Of a DNA stretch of 64,000 nt, positions 1-9,737 are shown one piece after another; the first letter of the stretch is position 1, and every line of letters begins with the position of its first letter. This DNA is from Macrocystis pyrifera (Eukaryota > Sar > Phaeophyceae > Laminariales > Laminariaceae), in assembly GCA_031763025.1 (NCBI GenBank), contig JASSKH010000001.1:15849142-15913141 (forward strand), written 5' to 3'. The notes below the pieces were generated by a model. It ran no database searches. It had not been told where the DNA came from and worked only from the letters and a program-made list of their open reading frames with translations. Position numbers and translations under genes: made by a program.

Positions 1-729
1 TGCCTTGGAAGGCAAAAAGTGTTACATATAATACCCCTACCGTATGTATCCATATTAATATCAATTCACATCAATAGAACGCATCGAGAAGCAGAGCCTT
101 AAAAGAGGGACTCTCAATTTTTCGTGTCTATCCTGTTCCCGGGTCAACTATCAATCTCCGGGTGCAATAAAAAAACGCGGCGGAACCAAAGAACGCAACG
201 GCGACGTCACCATTTAAGAAAACATTGTTTTGGGCCAGGGGCTCAACTTTCTGCTCACGAGCATGTGAAGCAGGGTGTGTCTTGCTTAAAGTTTAATGTT
301 TTTTTTTTGTTTTTCTCCCTGTGTCCGGCAATGATCTCTCTACGCATAGTGCCGGTATGCCCCAGCCGACAACAACCGTTTCTATAGCGGCAACCGGCAA
401 TACTCCGCACATTGCCACACTCGTCAATCCCATATGTGCCAAGCAATTTTACAGGCACTTAAAGCGGGCAGTCGGCACTACTCAACCGGCACTATAGAGG
501 GATCACTGTTGTATTGTGCAGAAGCCGAGCCAAACTTTCTCAATTCCCAACTTCTTCAGTGCTGTCGCCTACTGGTTTTTTTAATAACTTTCCCCCGTCC
601 CTCCCCTCCCCCCCCCCCCGCCCTATTATATATATATATATATATTATACATGGGTTGGGTGGGCGTCGGTTGGCAACGACACTGTAAAACATGCCGCTC
701 ACTACGTGAGCTAGACATCCAGGGTACGT
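1..729. other. No gene recognised
   Basis: I see no exon with a recognisable protein signature. The stretch holds a short AT microsatellite near 625-650 next to a C-rich run (603-622), and a T run that begins at 730. It could be intron or 5' flank of the PP2C gene downstream, but nothing in the sequence decides this. Confidence 0.4.
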
Positions 730-1175
730 TTTTTTTTTTTTTTTTTTTTTTTTTTTGGCGGTCGCCCACAGCTGGTCATCTAACTAGATCATTTGTGCGA
801 AGTAAATAACCTTTACTCTGCACAAGGGAATTGATCTTATCACGTAGTGTTCAAGGTAAGGCACCCAAGAGGCAGTTACATAGTACTCCCATTGCTGTCT
901 CTGGAAGTGGCCACACCGGAAATTAAACTAACTCATTGAAGCTGTCATCCATATGCAAGAAAGTCCGCCTCACAAGCGGTTCTTAGAAGGATGCAGCTCA
1001 CCCTTCATGCGACTCGCCGGACACCTCACGGCGCTTCGCGCTTGGTGCAAGCAATGTCTGCCTGATCGGTGAAAACCCGACATGCTCCGTCCCGGCATTG
1101 TAGGGATGCGAGGGTCTATGGTCATACGACTACGGCCATGCATGAGATCGAGTACATCTCTCTCATCGAGTACCC
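730..1175 (+). mobile_element. SINE-like retroposon, near full length, T-run start and C-run end
   Basis: A unit of about 420 bases starts after a T run (730-756) at GGCGGTCG and ends at ACGGCCATGCATG...GAGTAC followed by a C-rich tail. The same unit lies on the - strand at about 12,990-13,392, with matching landmarks (CACAGC, GATCATTTG, CTCTGGAAGTGGCCACACCGG, CTCACCCTTCATG, CGGCGCTTCGCG, CCCGGCATTGTAGGGATGCG). Partial copies occur at 5.34, 6.04, 6.29, 14.84, 19.10, 19.66, 24.56, 32.52 and 54.89 kb. I see no long protein of its own; short frames read through it recur in other copies and are repeat artefacts. I find no clear pol III A/B boxes, so the SINE label rests on size, dispersal, 5' truncation and the 3' tail. 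Confidence 0.7.
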
Positions 1176-1194
1176 CCACCCCCCCCCCGCCCCT

Positions 1195-1915
1195 ACCACT
1201 TCTGCTACCTCCTCCGTTAGCGCCTCCGCTACCCTCGCCACTGCTGCCACTGCCGCTGCCGCTACCGTTACCACTACCGTTACCGCTACCGTTACCGTTA
1301 CCGCTACCGTTGCCGTTACCGCTACCGTTACCGTTACCGCTACCGTTGCCGTTACCGCTACCGTTGCCGTTACCACAGCCATTATCGCTACCCCTACCGC
1401 TGCCGCTACCGTTACCGCTACCGCTACTGTTACCGCTACCGCAACCATTACCGTTACCGCTACCGTTACTGCTACCACAACCATCACCGTTACCGCTACC
1501 GTTACCGTTGCCATTACCGCTACCGCTGCCGTTACCGCTACCGTTGCCGTTACCACAACCGTTACCGCTATCGCTACCGCTACCGCTACCGCTGCCGTTA
1601 CCGTTACCGCAATCATTACCGTCACCGCTACCGCTACTGCTACGGTTACCGCTACCACAACCATTACCGTTACCGCTACCGTTACCGCTACCATCACCGT
1701 TACCGCTACCGCTGCCGTTACCGCTACCGTTGCCGTTACCACAACCATTACCGCTACTGCTACCGCTACCGCTACCGCTACCGCTACCGCTACCGTTACC
1801 GCTACCGCAACCATTACCGTTACCGCTACCGTTACCGCTACCGTTACCGCTACCACAACCACTACCGTTACCGCTATCATTACCGCTACCGCTCCCGCTA
1901 ACGCTACCACTGGCG
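1195..1915. repeat. Hexanucleotide microsatellite (ACCGCT/ACCGTT)n
   Basis: About 700 bases of almost uninterrupted 6-base repeat, alternating ACCGCT and ACCGTT with occasional ACCACA and ACCATT. The 6-base period keeps several frames open on both strands, giving Thr-Ala/Thr-Val, Leu-Pro and Gly-Ser/Gly-Asn repeats. It lies immediately upstream of a PP2C exon and may be intronic. Confidence 0.9.
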
Positions 1916-1941
1916 CCAACCTCGCCGCCCATCAACAAACG

Positions 1942-2152
1942 GCTGAAGGTGGGTTCTCGGCATCTGGTGGTCGGGTCGAGCCCCTCTGGTCCCGTCCGCA
2001 TCCCTATGGGCCCGGCGAGGGTCTGGTACCGTTGTCGAGGGGAGATCATGGGCTTGGCCATGAGCCGAAGCCTGGGGGACGACATCGCACACCAAGCCGG
2101 GGTATCGTCGGAGCCGGAGGTGCTCGAACATCAGATTGATGACAACGACCAG
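1942..2152 (+). CDS. PP2C exon with a 1-base frame break
   Basis: The 5' part (1942-2010) reads ...[11 protein letters not shown]...PYG in one frame. From about 2000 the family blocks GPARVW and [17 protein letters not shown] lie in the next frame and continue to DDNDQ at 2152, followed by donor GTATAG. Removing one C from GGGCCC at 2008-2013 joins PYG directly to PARVW, the normal PP2C order. The break is therefore best explained by one extra base in a short homopolymer. The 5' border is uncertain because the hexamer repeat runs right up to it. Confidence 0.75.
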
Positions 2153-4173
2153 GTATAGTGCTGTACTATAGTTTGTTACTGGTAATATTTGTTTGCAAGT
2201 GGTACGGGATGGTATACCACGGCTCGTTGGTACCGTTCCCTTGCGTACTGGTATGTACTATGCGCTTGCGTCATATAGTTTGTACTGGTTTTCTTCCAAC
2301 GAGACGATTTCTTCGTTTAGCCTGTTTTTTTACCACGAACAAGATTTCAGGGAAATGAGCAAATGTGATAACGCCATCAATATCATCATCATCTTGATTG
2401 TTATGGCTGGTAGGGTTTAGCCCTCCCGCCCTATTGACAGAGAGGGTTGGAGGAAGCCCTCAGTCCCAATGGCGGAGAGGGGCCACAAAGAAAAATGGAC
2501 CGGAATTTTTTTACGAGTTAAATGGAGTTATAGGGTATCTTTTTCGTTTGGGGGAGATAGCATTTCCTAAAACGGGGATTCTCGAACCCCAGGTTGACGA
2601 CAGCGATCAGGTATGATATATATATTTATGTGCATATACTAGGGTCTAGGCCCACGGTAATAAAGAGGATTCCAATGTAAATGTCCACTGAAAAAATGGG
2701 CCAACTCCATCAACCTGCTGCGCGTATGTCTGTCTCCAAAACGTGGGTGTAGTTGTAAAGTCTAATGCTGTAAGCAGACCATTCGTACGAGTAGTACTAT
2801 TTCTTCTTAGTCTAAGGGGTTCGGTTGCTTTTTCACTTGTTTTTTTCCGTGTTCTTCTGGGTTGACATATCGTATCGTACACACCAAATACCAGGTACTC
2901 TCGTGGCCTACATGGTAAAAGAGGGTGGGCGATGCCACGATAGACGGTAGAGGGGAGAACCTAAAAAAAGAATCAGGAGGTTTCCTACGTAACACGTGGA
3001 AACTCTACAACATGATTATAAAACATACCATCGAAATCCAGATCGACGAGACAGCGATCAGGTAGGACATACAAGCAGATGATGGGAGTAATCAGCTCGT
3101 GCCCTGCGTTTAGAGGTTTATTTTCAGGGCTCTTCGCGGGGCAGAAAGTCTTCATAAACTCATGGGTCGGGTCGGGGTAGGAGGGTTTCGAGATATCACG
3201 GGTCGGGTTGAGCCAACCCGATTCAACCCGACTCGACCCTACCCGCGAGTTTTTGTCTGACCAGGGAACAGCCCTGGTTATTTCGACAATCATGGGGGTA
3301 CCTTAATGTTCCTGACATGTGTCCTATCATGGGGGAGCAGTACAGGATACAGTCCCGGAGCACCGAATCGATGACGGCGATCAAGAGTATACTCGGTAAA
3401 AGAGACGCGTCACGCCATGGTACGGTGTATATGATATACCACCTGCCAGGTAGGCGTCGAGAGGATATACTAACCAACATGACGAGGTCTACCACGGTAA
3501 TCCTCCGGTCTTATTTACGAGCTGCGAGGGTAGAGTTGCTGAATGCTATGCAGCCCAGTATCAGTGTTCAACCCTCTTTAGTACTGCAGTCCGGTGTTGG
3601 GGACAATCTACCTAGAATTCGAGTGGTTTGTCCCCGAAACAGCACTGCAGTCCTAAAAGGGGTTTAACCGTACGTAGCATGCCAACACAGTTACGGGCTG
3701 CAAGCATCGAAATAAACACCGCGCCCGTAGGGTACGCGTTGTGTGCCACTCTTCACGAACGAACGCGTTTGCCTGATTGCTGGCTCATAGCACGCCAACT
3801 CTATTTTTTTTTGTTTATAAACACAACGTCACGCGTCGACGAAAAAAGTAAAACTACGAATGACTGAGTTTTTTTTTTTTCCGGATGGCACGCGATAACA
3901 GCAGCTGACATGTTTTATGTTTTTTCATAGAAGCGCCACCAGATGATTGCTGATACATGAAGTAAGCAATAACCCCCAGGGCAAAGTCAAGGGTCAACAG
4001 GAGGAGAATAAATGGAGAACATCATCCAACTAACCTGTGTGCTGAAACGAAACTGCACCCATCCATGTCATGCCAAACGTTTTGTTTTGTTCTGTGTTGT
4101 GCAGTTTCTCATCCTGGCCACAGACGGGGTGTGGGATGTTACAGAGATCGGCCAGGCTGTACAAATAGTCCAG
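1942..4173 (+). CDS. PP2C-type protein phosphatase, partial gene (two exons seen)
   Basis: PPM/PP2C enzymes are metal-dependent Ser/Thr phosphatases. The first exon carries the family blocks GGRVEPL, GPARVW and [11 protein letters not shown] followed by SEPEV, and ends at DDNDQ. The second encodes [11 protein letters not shown] plus a helix ending IVQ. These are consecutive in known PP2Cs, and the splice joins in phase 0 at DDNDQ|FLIL. Conserved Asp residues of the SRSLGD and TDGVWD blocks, which belong to the metal site, are present. The N-terminal half and the C-terminal DN-containing strand are not found, so upstream exons probably lie outside the window and downstream ones are absent or unrecognised. 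A 1-base frame break in the first exon means this is either a pseudogene or contains a sequencing error. The 1.95-kb intron contains decayed copies of the first exon's end. Confidence 0.8.
2544..2610 (+). pseudogene. Decayed copy of the PP2C exon 3' end, donor retained
   Basis: The sequence aligns with the end of the exon at 2070-2152: the GGGGGA stretch, then GCA, CGGGG, an 18-base deletion, then CTCGAACCCCAGGTTGACGA and a terminal CAG followed by GTATGA. It encodes [11 protein letters not shown] against [11 protein letters not shown] in the intact exon, and the GT donor is kept in the same place. It may be a decayed duplicate or an alternative exon end; the in-exon deletion favours decay. 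Confidence 0.6.
3025..3061 (+). pseudogene. Second decayed copy of the PP2C exon tail
   Basis: ATCGAAATCCAGATCGACGA followed by GACAGCGATCAG and then GTAGGA matches the last 35 bases of the intact exon and its donor, with a small frame-changing difference. Only the extreme 3' end is recognisable. Confidence 0.5.
3163..3245. repeat. TCGGG/CCCGA pentamer repeat, inverted halves
   Basis: GGGTCGGG units on the left face CCCGACTCGACCC units on the right, so the stretch can fold on itself. It shares a segment (ACCCGACCCGTGATAT) with the larger pentamer array at 15.5-15.75 kb when read on the other strand, so it is a related dispersed repeat rather than an independent microsatellite. Confidence 0.7.
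3351..3384 (+). pseudogene. Third, weakest copy of the PP2C exon tail
   Basis: CCCGGAGCACCGAATCGATG then ACGGCGATCAAG resembles the exon ending (GAGGTGCTCGAACATCAGATTGATGAC in the original, shortened here). The GT donor is no longer clear (AGAGTATAC follows). Assigned only because two better copies lie at similar spacing upstream. Confidence 0.35.
3574..3660. mobile_element. Hairpin element, CTGCAG family
   Basis: Inverted arms built on ACTGCAGTCC...GGGGACAA and its complement TTGTCCCC...GCACTGCAGTCC flank a short loop (about 85 bases in all). Related copies lie at 11.72, 22.91, 26.59 and 51.47 kb, with half-copies at 20.92 and 46.21 kb. It is small, non-coding and dispersed, like a short MITE. 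No target duplication was verified. Confidence 0.6.
4105..4173 (+). CDS. PP2C exon encoding the [11 protein letters not shown] block
   Basis: A 69-base exon (23 codons, phase 0 to 0) is bounded by a pyrimidine tract ending in TGTGCAG and by donor GTGAGA. It encodes [19 protein letters not shown] plus IVQ, a highly characteristic PP2C signature with the metal-binding Asp. The exon is intact. Confidence 0.88.
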
Positions 4174-5229
4174 GTGAGACAATACCGCTCAAACGTTGGG
4201 TATAGGTATGCTATGGGTTCGACGAGTGCATATATGCAGGCTGATTGTTTTTACTTCTTACATGTTTGCCGTTGGCTGTGCCGTTGAGTTGACCAATCGT
4301 CCGGAAATATGAGAAACGCTTTTTATCAAAAAAAAAACCTCACGTCAATAATCTGATACAACGCTTTTCCTGGGTCCCTAAAGATTGTTAAAAACTTCGG
4401 ATAGGGCACATACGATCCCACACGAAGACCAAGGACCTCGCTGTTCCGACGGGGGGAGAAGTGTTAGAAGGCTCGGGTTGCGTAGGCGATTGGTTTACCT
4501 TTTACTAGTAGCCCAACGGACCGAGACCTTCGCAAATGGCAAAAAAAAAATCCTGAGCAAAGAACAGGGCGGGCGAGCGAGGGGGGATTGCAGGGGGGGG
4601 GGGGGGGGGGGGGTAATGCACAAGAGCGTAATTGATATACCTGGGAGGCGACTATTTTTCAAGCGGATGGAATTTCTTTGATGGAGAGACTAGATCCCTA
4701 GGTCGTCAGAATGTGTAGCGAGGGCTGACACGTTGAAACTGACCGAAACCTCAGCGCCGAAACACTTGCCGCAGTGCACGAATGTAAGCACGCAGCATTT
4801 AGATTACGGTAGTGATCCCTCGATAGTACCGGTTTGAGCAGTGTCGGTTGCCCGCTAAGGTGCAAGTGAAATCGCTTGGCATGGATGGAATTCATCAATC
4901 AGTGTGGTAGTGTGCGGAGTAGTTAGTGCCGGTTGGCGATATAGTGCCGGTATTGTTGCGTGGCGCATAAATACGGGCACTATAGAGGGACCACTATGGT
5001 ATACAGTATACGGGTACACCCTCCACTCTTGGCTGATCAGCTCAGGAGCATGTCCGACGCACCCTGAAGGTGTCAGCGGCGCTCAACCCTTGCGTCAACT
5101 TACCGGACATGCGTCGCCACGCGTTGTGTCTGCAGTCCACCACCATTGTCAGACCCCCCGCTAAGTCCAATCCGTGCCCATTTTATCCCCCCTCCCCTCC
5201 CCTTGCCCCCACTTCCCACTACCCCTCCC
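4174..5229. other. No gene recognised; G run at 4593-4613
   Basis: No further PP2C exon is recognisable downstream of the donor at 4174. The stretch contains a 21-base G run (4593-4613). Near 4800-5000 a phrase of the form CACTATAGAGGGA(C/T)CACT occurs once per strand (4979-4996 on +, about 4808-4825 on -) and also at 489-506, hinting at another dispersed repeat. Confidence 0.4.
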
Positions 5230-5342
5230 CCAGCTCTCCCCCTCTCCCCTCATGCCGCCCCCCCCCCGGCTATACATGGCATGAGTACACGCATACCCTG
5301 CCTCCCCCCCCCCCGCCCCACGCGCGGTTGACCCCCCCCCCC

Positions 5343-5475
5343 CTGATTCGCGCTTGATGTGAGCAATCTCCGCCTTGGTCTGTGAAAACTCGACGTGCTC
5401 CGTCCCGGCATTGTATGGATGCGAGCGTCTATAACAATACGACTGCGGCCTTGCATGACATTAGTGCCCCCCCCC
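5343..5475 (+). mobile_element. SINE-like copy, 5'-truncated
   Basis: It begins right after a C run at CTGATTCGCGCTTGATGTGA and runs to GACTGCGGCCTTGCATGAC followed by another C run. It matches the 3' third of the copy at 730-1175. The 5' junction (C run then CTGATTCGCGCTTG) is the same as in the copy at 6290, suggesting a short subfamily. Confidence 0.7.
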
Positions 5476-5477
5476 AG

Positions 5478-6012
5478 GAATCGGAAAAACACTTAGAGAT
5501 ATACGGGGGATTGAGGGAAGGAATAGGAATGAACACGTATTTGCACGGCCCAATGGACTTCGCGAAAGCGCTGAAACTGCGCTTTCGTGTAGGGGACCTG
5601 GACCTGCCAGAAAGAAGAAAGAGGTACACCAGTAGCCGGGAAGAGGAGGAAGTAGACGCACAGATGTGCCCGTGCGGCAAAGCAATAGAGAGTAGAACTC
5701 ACATAGTAGGAGAATGTGAAATATACAAGGAGGAACGGGATGTGTTAGAAGAGGAGATGAGGAAAATAGACGAATGTGACATGGAGGAGTTTGATACAAT
5801 GAATAGCAGCGAGAAAACGATCGCTATCCTAGGATGCCACAGGAGGCCAAACAGGAAGGGGATAAGATTAGCAAAACGTTTCTATGTAATTTATGGAAAC
5901 AACGTAATGAGCGCCCAATTGTTGGAGGTGTCTCTATTAGGAGTAGGAACGGTGCTCCGTCTCGAAAGGGATGCGTGGTCAATGGTCAAATGACTAAGGC
6001 AAGCAACAAATG
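5478..6012 (+). mobile_element. LINE (non-LTR retrotransposon) 3' end, with zinc-binding RT C-terminus
   Basis: An open frame encodes a basic protein C-terminus including LKLRFRVGDLDLPERRKRY, then a CPCG...H-x3-C motif (CPCGKAIESRTHIVGEC), typical of the zf-RVT region after the reverse transcriptase of LINE-type elements. The 5' part, including the RT core, is missing. At about 5880 (CGTTTCTATG) the frame is off by one. After it, the next frame reads LWKQRNERP...SRNGAPSRKGCVV...KASNK and stops at TGA (6011-6013), and the fragment at 16.57 kb on the - strand carries that same C-terminal sequence. This copy is therefore truncated and frameshifted. The stop is followed by GTACGCCCCCCC, a poly(C)-type tail. 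Confidence 0.85.
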
Positions 6013-6041
6013 AGTACGCCCCCCCAACCCCCCCCCCAGAA

Positions 6042-6275
6042 ATTAAATCAATTCATTGATGCTGTCATCCATTTGCAAGAAAATCCGCGTCACAAGCGGT
6101 TGTTAGTAGGATGCAGCTCACCCTTCATGCGACTCGCCCAATACCTCACGGCGCTTCGCGCCTGGTGCAAGCAATGTCTGCCTGGTCGGTGAAAACCCGA
6201 CGTGCCCCATCCCGGCATTGTAGGGATGCGAGGGTCCATTGTTATACGACAACGGCCATGCATGATAATGAGAAA
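6042..6275 (+). mobile_element. SINE-like copy
   Basis: It starts after a C run at GAAATTAAATCAATTCATTG (compare 927 onward in the fullest copy) and ends at CGGCCATGCATGATAATGAG plus a C run. It keeps the landmarks CTCACCCTTCATGCGACTCG, CGGCGCTTCGCG and CCCGGCATTGTAGGGATGCG. Confidence 0.75.
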
Positions 6276-6289
6276 CCCCCCCCCCCCCC

Positions 6290-6416
6290 GCTGATTCGCG
6301 CTTGGTGTGAGCAACCTCTGCCTTGGTCGGTGAAAACTCAATGTGCTCCGTCCCGGCATTGTATGGATGCGAGGGTCTATCATAATACGAATGCGGCCAT
6401 GCATGACATCAGTCCC
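6290..6416 (+). mobile_element. SINE-like copy, 5'-truncated
   Basis: It begins after a C run at GCTGATTCGCGCTTGGTGTG and ends at GCGGCCATGCATGACATCAG plus a C run. It is the same short subfamily as the copy at 5343. Confidence 0.7.
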
Positions 6417-6425
6417 CCCCCCCCT

Positions 6426-7518
6426 GCTTGCTTCCACCGCGCGTACCCCCTTGATCGATACCACTTCCTTGCCATGACAGGGGTATGCGTCGCGGTATCG
6501 AGGAGACTCATGGGACCCGCAAGGGGCGGCGGCGCTTCTGGCCCACATTGCGCGAAAGCGCTGGGATGGGATGTCGGCCGTAGTAGACGATATCACGGCG
6601 CTGGTGGTTAGGCTCAACACCACTACTACTTAATACCACTCGCTACGTGCGTATGGACATGAACGCGAGGATCGTTTCGGCTTACAATTTCGATTTCAAC
6701 GATCTTTATATTTCTGTCCAAAGTGGCCCGTGGTAGATGTAGTTGTACAGGTGCAAGGTGGTTTACGCCTTTCCAGGGACGGAAGGACAAAGTCAGCCGC
6801 CGCCACCATCGCGCCAAGTTGGATGCTTATTCATGCTTTTGTGGGCAAACTTGAGCACCTCCTACAGATAATAGGAAGGTGGTGTTGGGTTTTCAGGAGT
6901 GGGTGTCAGAGGCGTTGTCGCATCGGAGAGCTTGCAGAGAACGCGCAAATGCTGCTACTGCTGCTACTGCTACTGCTGCAGCTACTTCTGCTACTGCTGC
7001 TGCTGCTGCTGTTACTACTGCTGATGCTGCTGCACTTGCTGTGGCTATACGTTTCCCGTGCACCCTTTTATGCGTGACATAAATCATTCCCGACACGGTT
7101 TCCTCTGTAGTACGAACAAACTCGTATTGGTGGCGCGCACGGCGTGTAATAAATCGACGCTGTGGATGCGTGAAGAAGTGCTATACTTTCTCGTTTACCG
7201 CTTGTTTTTTCGGGACCGGTGGGGGACGGCGGGAGGGGGGGGGGGTTAAGTAGCGGTGGAAGTGGGGAGCATTCTCCCTGACCTGAAAGAACGTGCTGAT
7301 AATCAAACTGTAAATACCAAACCAGCGTAATCCCGTGCAAATTGTTGGGAACCCTCGACGAGCATCTACCGACGGATGATATTGTTGTTTTAATCAGTTT
7401 TGGCCTTGCTCGGCAACGCGGGGGGCAGAGGGCGGGGGGGGGGGGTGAATCGGTGACGCCACCGTCATACATCTCCTAGTTTTATTTTCGAACCGGCCCC
7501 CTACGCCCTTTGATTATT
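6426..7518. other. No gene recognised; CTG/CTA repeat at 6950-7045
   Basis: The only clear structure is an imperfect CTG/CTA triplet tract (about 6950-7045) that opens Leu- or Ala-rich frames. C/G runs occur at 7227-7244 and 7431-7445. No conserved protein blocks were seen. Confidence 0.45.
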
Positions 7519-7738
7519 CAGTGGAAGCTCGTGGAAGCTTCCATCCTCCACTTCCGTGGAAGCTGTTCCTCTGCTTTTCTTTGAGGTTTCCACCATTCCC
7601 ACATAAACTTCCATCTACTTTCATGGAAGCTTCCACCACTTCCACGGAAGTTTCCACTATTTCCGTGGAAGCTTCCTCTGCTTCCATGAAAGCTTCCGCT
7701 ATTGCCATGAAGGTTTTTCATCTACGAAACTTCTCCAT
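7519..7738. repeat. Array of GGAAGCTTCC palindromes
   Basis: The segment is made of variants of the 12-base palindromes TGGAAGCTTCCA and CTTCCAYGGAAG at irregular 12-36 base spacing. The reading frame through it (Glu/Ala/Ser/Thr-rich) is a by-product of the period. Similar arrays lie at 45,207-45,355 and 45,772-45,965. Confidence 0.8.
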
Positions 7739-7974
7739 GAAACAGTAAGGCAATGTGCGGCGTTTTGCCGCACAACCAGAAAACCTGCCTGGTGTACACA
7801 CAGGAGTGCGTACACAGGGTGGGTAGAGGAGGGCTACTCATACGTACGAGCAAGTCGTTACTGTGCTGGGCTTGACTGTACACAAGGCCAAGACGTGCCT
7901 GGGACATGCTGCTGTGCGCTACTGGAACACGCGTCTTGTCGCCTGCTGCTGCTGCTGTCGTGCAGAATGTTTCA

Positions 7975-8235
7975 CGCACCGGACAGATCACACGGGCCCC
8001 TCTTTCACAGTCTAGATGTTCAGGGAAGATACATTCCTGGTCTGCGTGACGATCTATCTACTGTAGCTCATGTTGCCGGACAGCAACCGTATGATCTGCA
8101 TGACCAAGCAAAATGTTCCCGGGGTTGGATCTGTACTATTCAGCACCCCCCGCACAACATTTCTTAACGGCAGGTTAGGGTCTAGATGATCTACACATGA
8201 TCTATCTGTGGATGATCTACTGTAGATCATGAGCT
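7975..8235. repeat. Dispersed GATCTAC-rich repeat, copy 1
   Basis: It shares ordered phrases with 15,880-16,070 and 46,390-46,640: a CGGACAGAT-like start, TCTAGA near the 5' side, GTT(C/T)CC(C/G)GGGTTGGATCTGT, a CAGCAC/CAGCAT phrase, AACGGCAG/ACCGCAGGTT, and repeated GATCTAC. No coding content was recognised. Confidence 0.55.
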
Positions 8236-8460
8236 GTCCGACGCATGGAATGTTTATCGCGAGGGGTGCATCATCTATTAACCGCTGGCTGCCCGTTTTC
8301 GGGGCTAAAACACTGCTTATTATTTTGCTTGCGCTCGCACTCCGCCAGATCGATCGACGAGAGCAAAATACGATACCACACACATCTACCGCCGCCAGCC
8401 GTAGTGAGTGGTGTTGGTGTGATCAACACCGACCGCGAGACACATCGACCGCCCCAACCA

Positions 8461-9063
8461 ATGTGAAGCGGTGGTCGCTATAGGGTAGTGGTAAGGGTAA
8501 GGGACGCAGGTGGTTCTGGCAGCTGGAAAGCAGTGCTTCGCTTCTTCTGATTTAAATCTTATTTCGATGGCGAGAGCTGAGGAGATGCTCTGGTAGAGAA
8601 GTGAGAGGTAGGGGGGGAGGGACTCGACGCCCAGAGATACTCGTCCCACCCCACGCCACAAGCTCTCCTCAATTCTTCTTATCTGATGTACGCCTACAGA
8701 ACTTTCCTATGGCTACCGGTCGTTCTTCTGCTAATATAAGAGCTTCTCACTTCGTGGTCCTATCTGCGTTAAGGAACATTTCTCTCGTCTAACGGGTTAT
8801 CCGCCATAGGGAACATTCCTATTACGGGGGGCCACAGTAAAATAGGACCAAATACCGTTAGTAAAATTATGGAAATATATGGGTGTTTGTGTGCACCGTA
8901 GGTCCTGTTAACTATGGTCCCCCGTAATAAAAGAACGTTACTCTCGACTAACGGAGTATCCGCCGGGTTAATCCGTTCTTCGGATTATTCTCGTATTCGT
9001 GAGACTACAAGACTGCAACATATTATCTATATCTATAGCCCATGAGTACTCCACTCATATCAC
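8461..9063. repeat. Tandem duplication, left unit (contains a MITE)
   Basis: The unit from TGTGAAGCGGTGGTCGCTAT to GAGTACTCCACTCATATCAC is repeated at 9243-9737 with only scattered substitutions. The left unit is 603 bases and the right 495. The 108-base difference is the MITE plus one TA. About 180 bases of unrelated sequence separate the units. Confidence 0.9.
8822..8927. mobile_element. MITE (TTACGGGGG family), TA target duplication shown by empty site
   Basis: A 106-base element has terminal inverted repeats beginning TTACGGGGGGCCACAGTAAA and ending (complement) in the same form. It is flanked by TA on both sides (8820-8821 and 8928-8929). The duplicate locus at about 9598-9608 reads CATTCCTAAAAGAACG, exactly the sequence without the element and with one TA. 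TA duplication and short size fit a Tc1/mariner-type or Stowaway-like MITE. No transposase is encoded. Confidence 0.9.
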
Positions 9064-9242
9064 ATTAACCCACCCTGAATAGTCGTATAGGCAGACCACA
9101 AGATGGTCGGAGGTTGATGACAAAATTCATCCCAAACGCCCAGGAAAAAGGTGGTCGAAGATGCGACTATTCGAAACAAAAGAAATGAGGCTATAGATCC
9201 CCCCACACATCGTAATAAGACACAAACACTCCGACGACGCCA

Positions 9243-9737
9243 GATGTGAAGCGGTGGTCGCTATAGGGTAGTGGTAAGGGTAAGGGACACAGGTGGTTCT
9301 GGCAGCTGGAAAGCAGTGCTTCGCTTCTTCTGATTCAGATCTTATTTCGATGGCGAGAGCTGAGGAGATGCTCTGGTAGAGAAGTGAGAGGTAGGGGGGA
9401 GGGGACTCGACGCCCAGATATACTCGTCCCACCCCACGCCACAAGCTCTCCTAAATTCTTCTTATCTGATGTACGCCTACAGAACTTTCCTATGGCTACC
9501 GGTCGCTCTTCTGCTAATATAAGAACTTCTCACTTCGTGGTCCTATCTGCGTTAAGGAACATTTCTCTCGTCTAACGGGTTATCCGCCCTAGGGAACATT
9601 CCTAAAAGAACGTTACTCTCGACTAACGGAGTATCCGCCGGGTTAATCCGTTCTTCGGATTATTCTCGTATTCGTGAGACTACAAGACTGCAACATATTA
9701 TCTATATCTATAGCCCATGAGTACTCCACTCATATCA
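9243..9737. repeat. Tandem duplication, right unit (empty MITE site)
   Basis: Second unit of the 8.46-9.74 kb duplication. It preserves the pre-insertion site of the MITE at about 9603. Confidence 0.9.

Larger units (their letters stand above)
5230..6425 (+). mobile_element. Head-to-tail array of poly(C)-separated retroposons
   Basis: All members point the same way: a small 3' fragment (TACATGGCATGAGTAC, about 5270-5290), C runs, a truncated SINE-like copy (5343-5475), a C run, a truncated LINE 3' end (5478-6012), C runs, a longer SINE-like copy (6042-6275), a C run, another truncated SINE-like copy (6290-6416), and a final C run. Each element ends where a C run begins, and the next starts directly after that run. 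This order is expected if new copies insert into the poly(C) tails of older ones. Confidence 0.75.

Noticed and set aside
970..2158. Long overlapping reading frames on both strands (up to 371 codons) with Gly-Ser, Leu-Pro or Thr-Ala/Val repeats
   Set aside because: They are produced by the 6-base repeat at 1195-1915, which leaves several frames open at once. Only the PP2C blocks at the 3' end are meaningful.
6090..6623. Proteins containing the recurring [13 protein letters not shown] / [19 protein letters not shown] peptides
   Set aside because: These peptides are translations of the SINE-like element and appear wherever a copy lies, on either strand.
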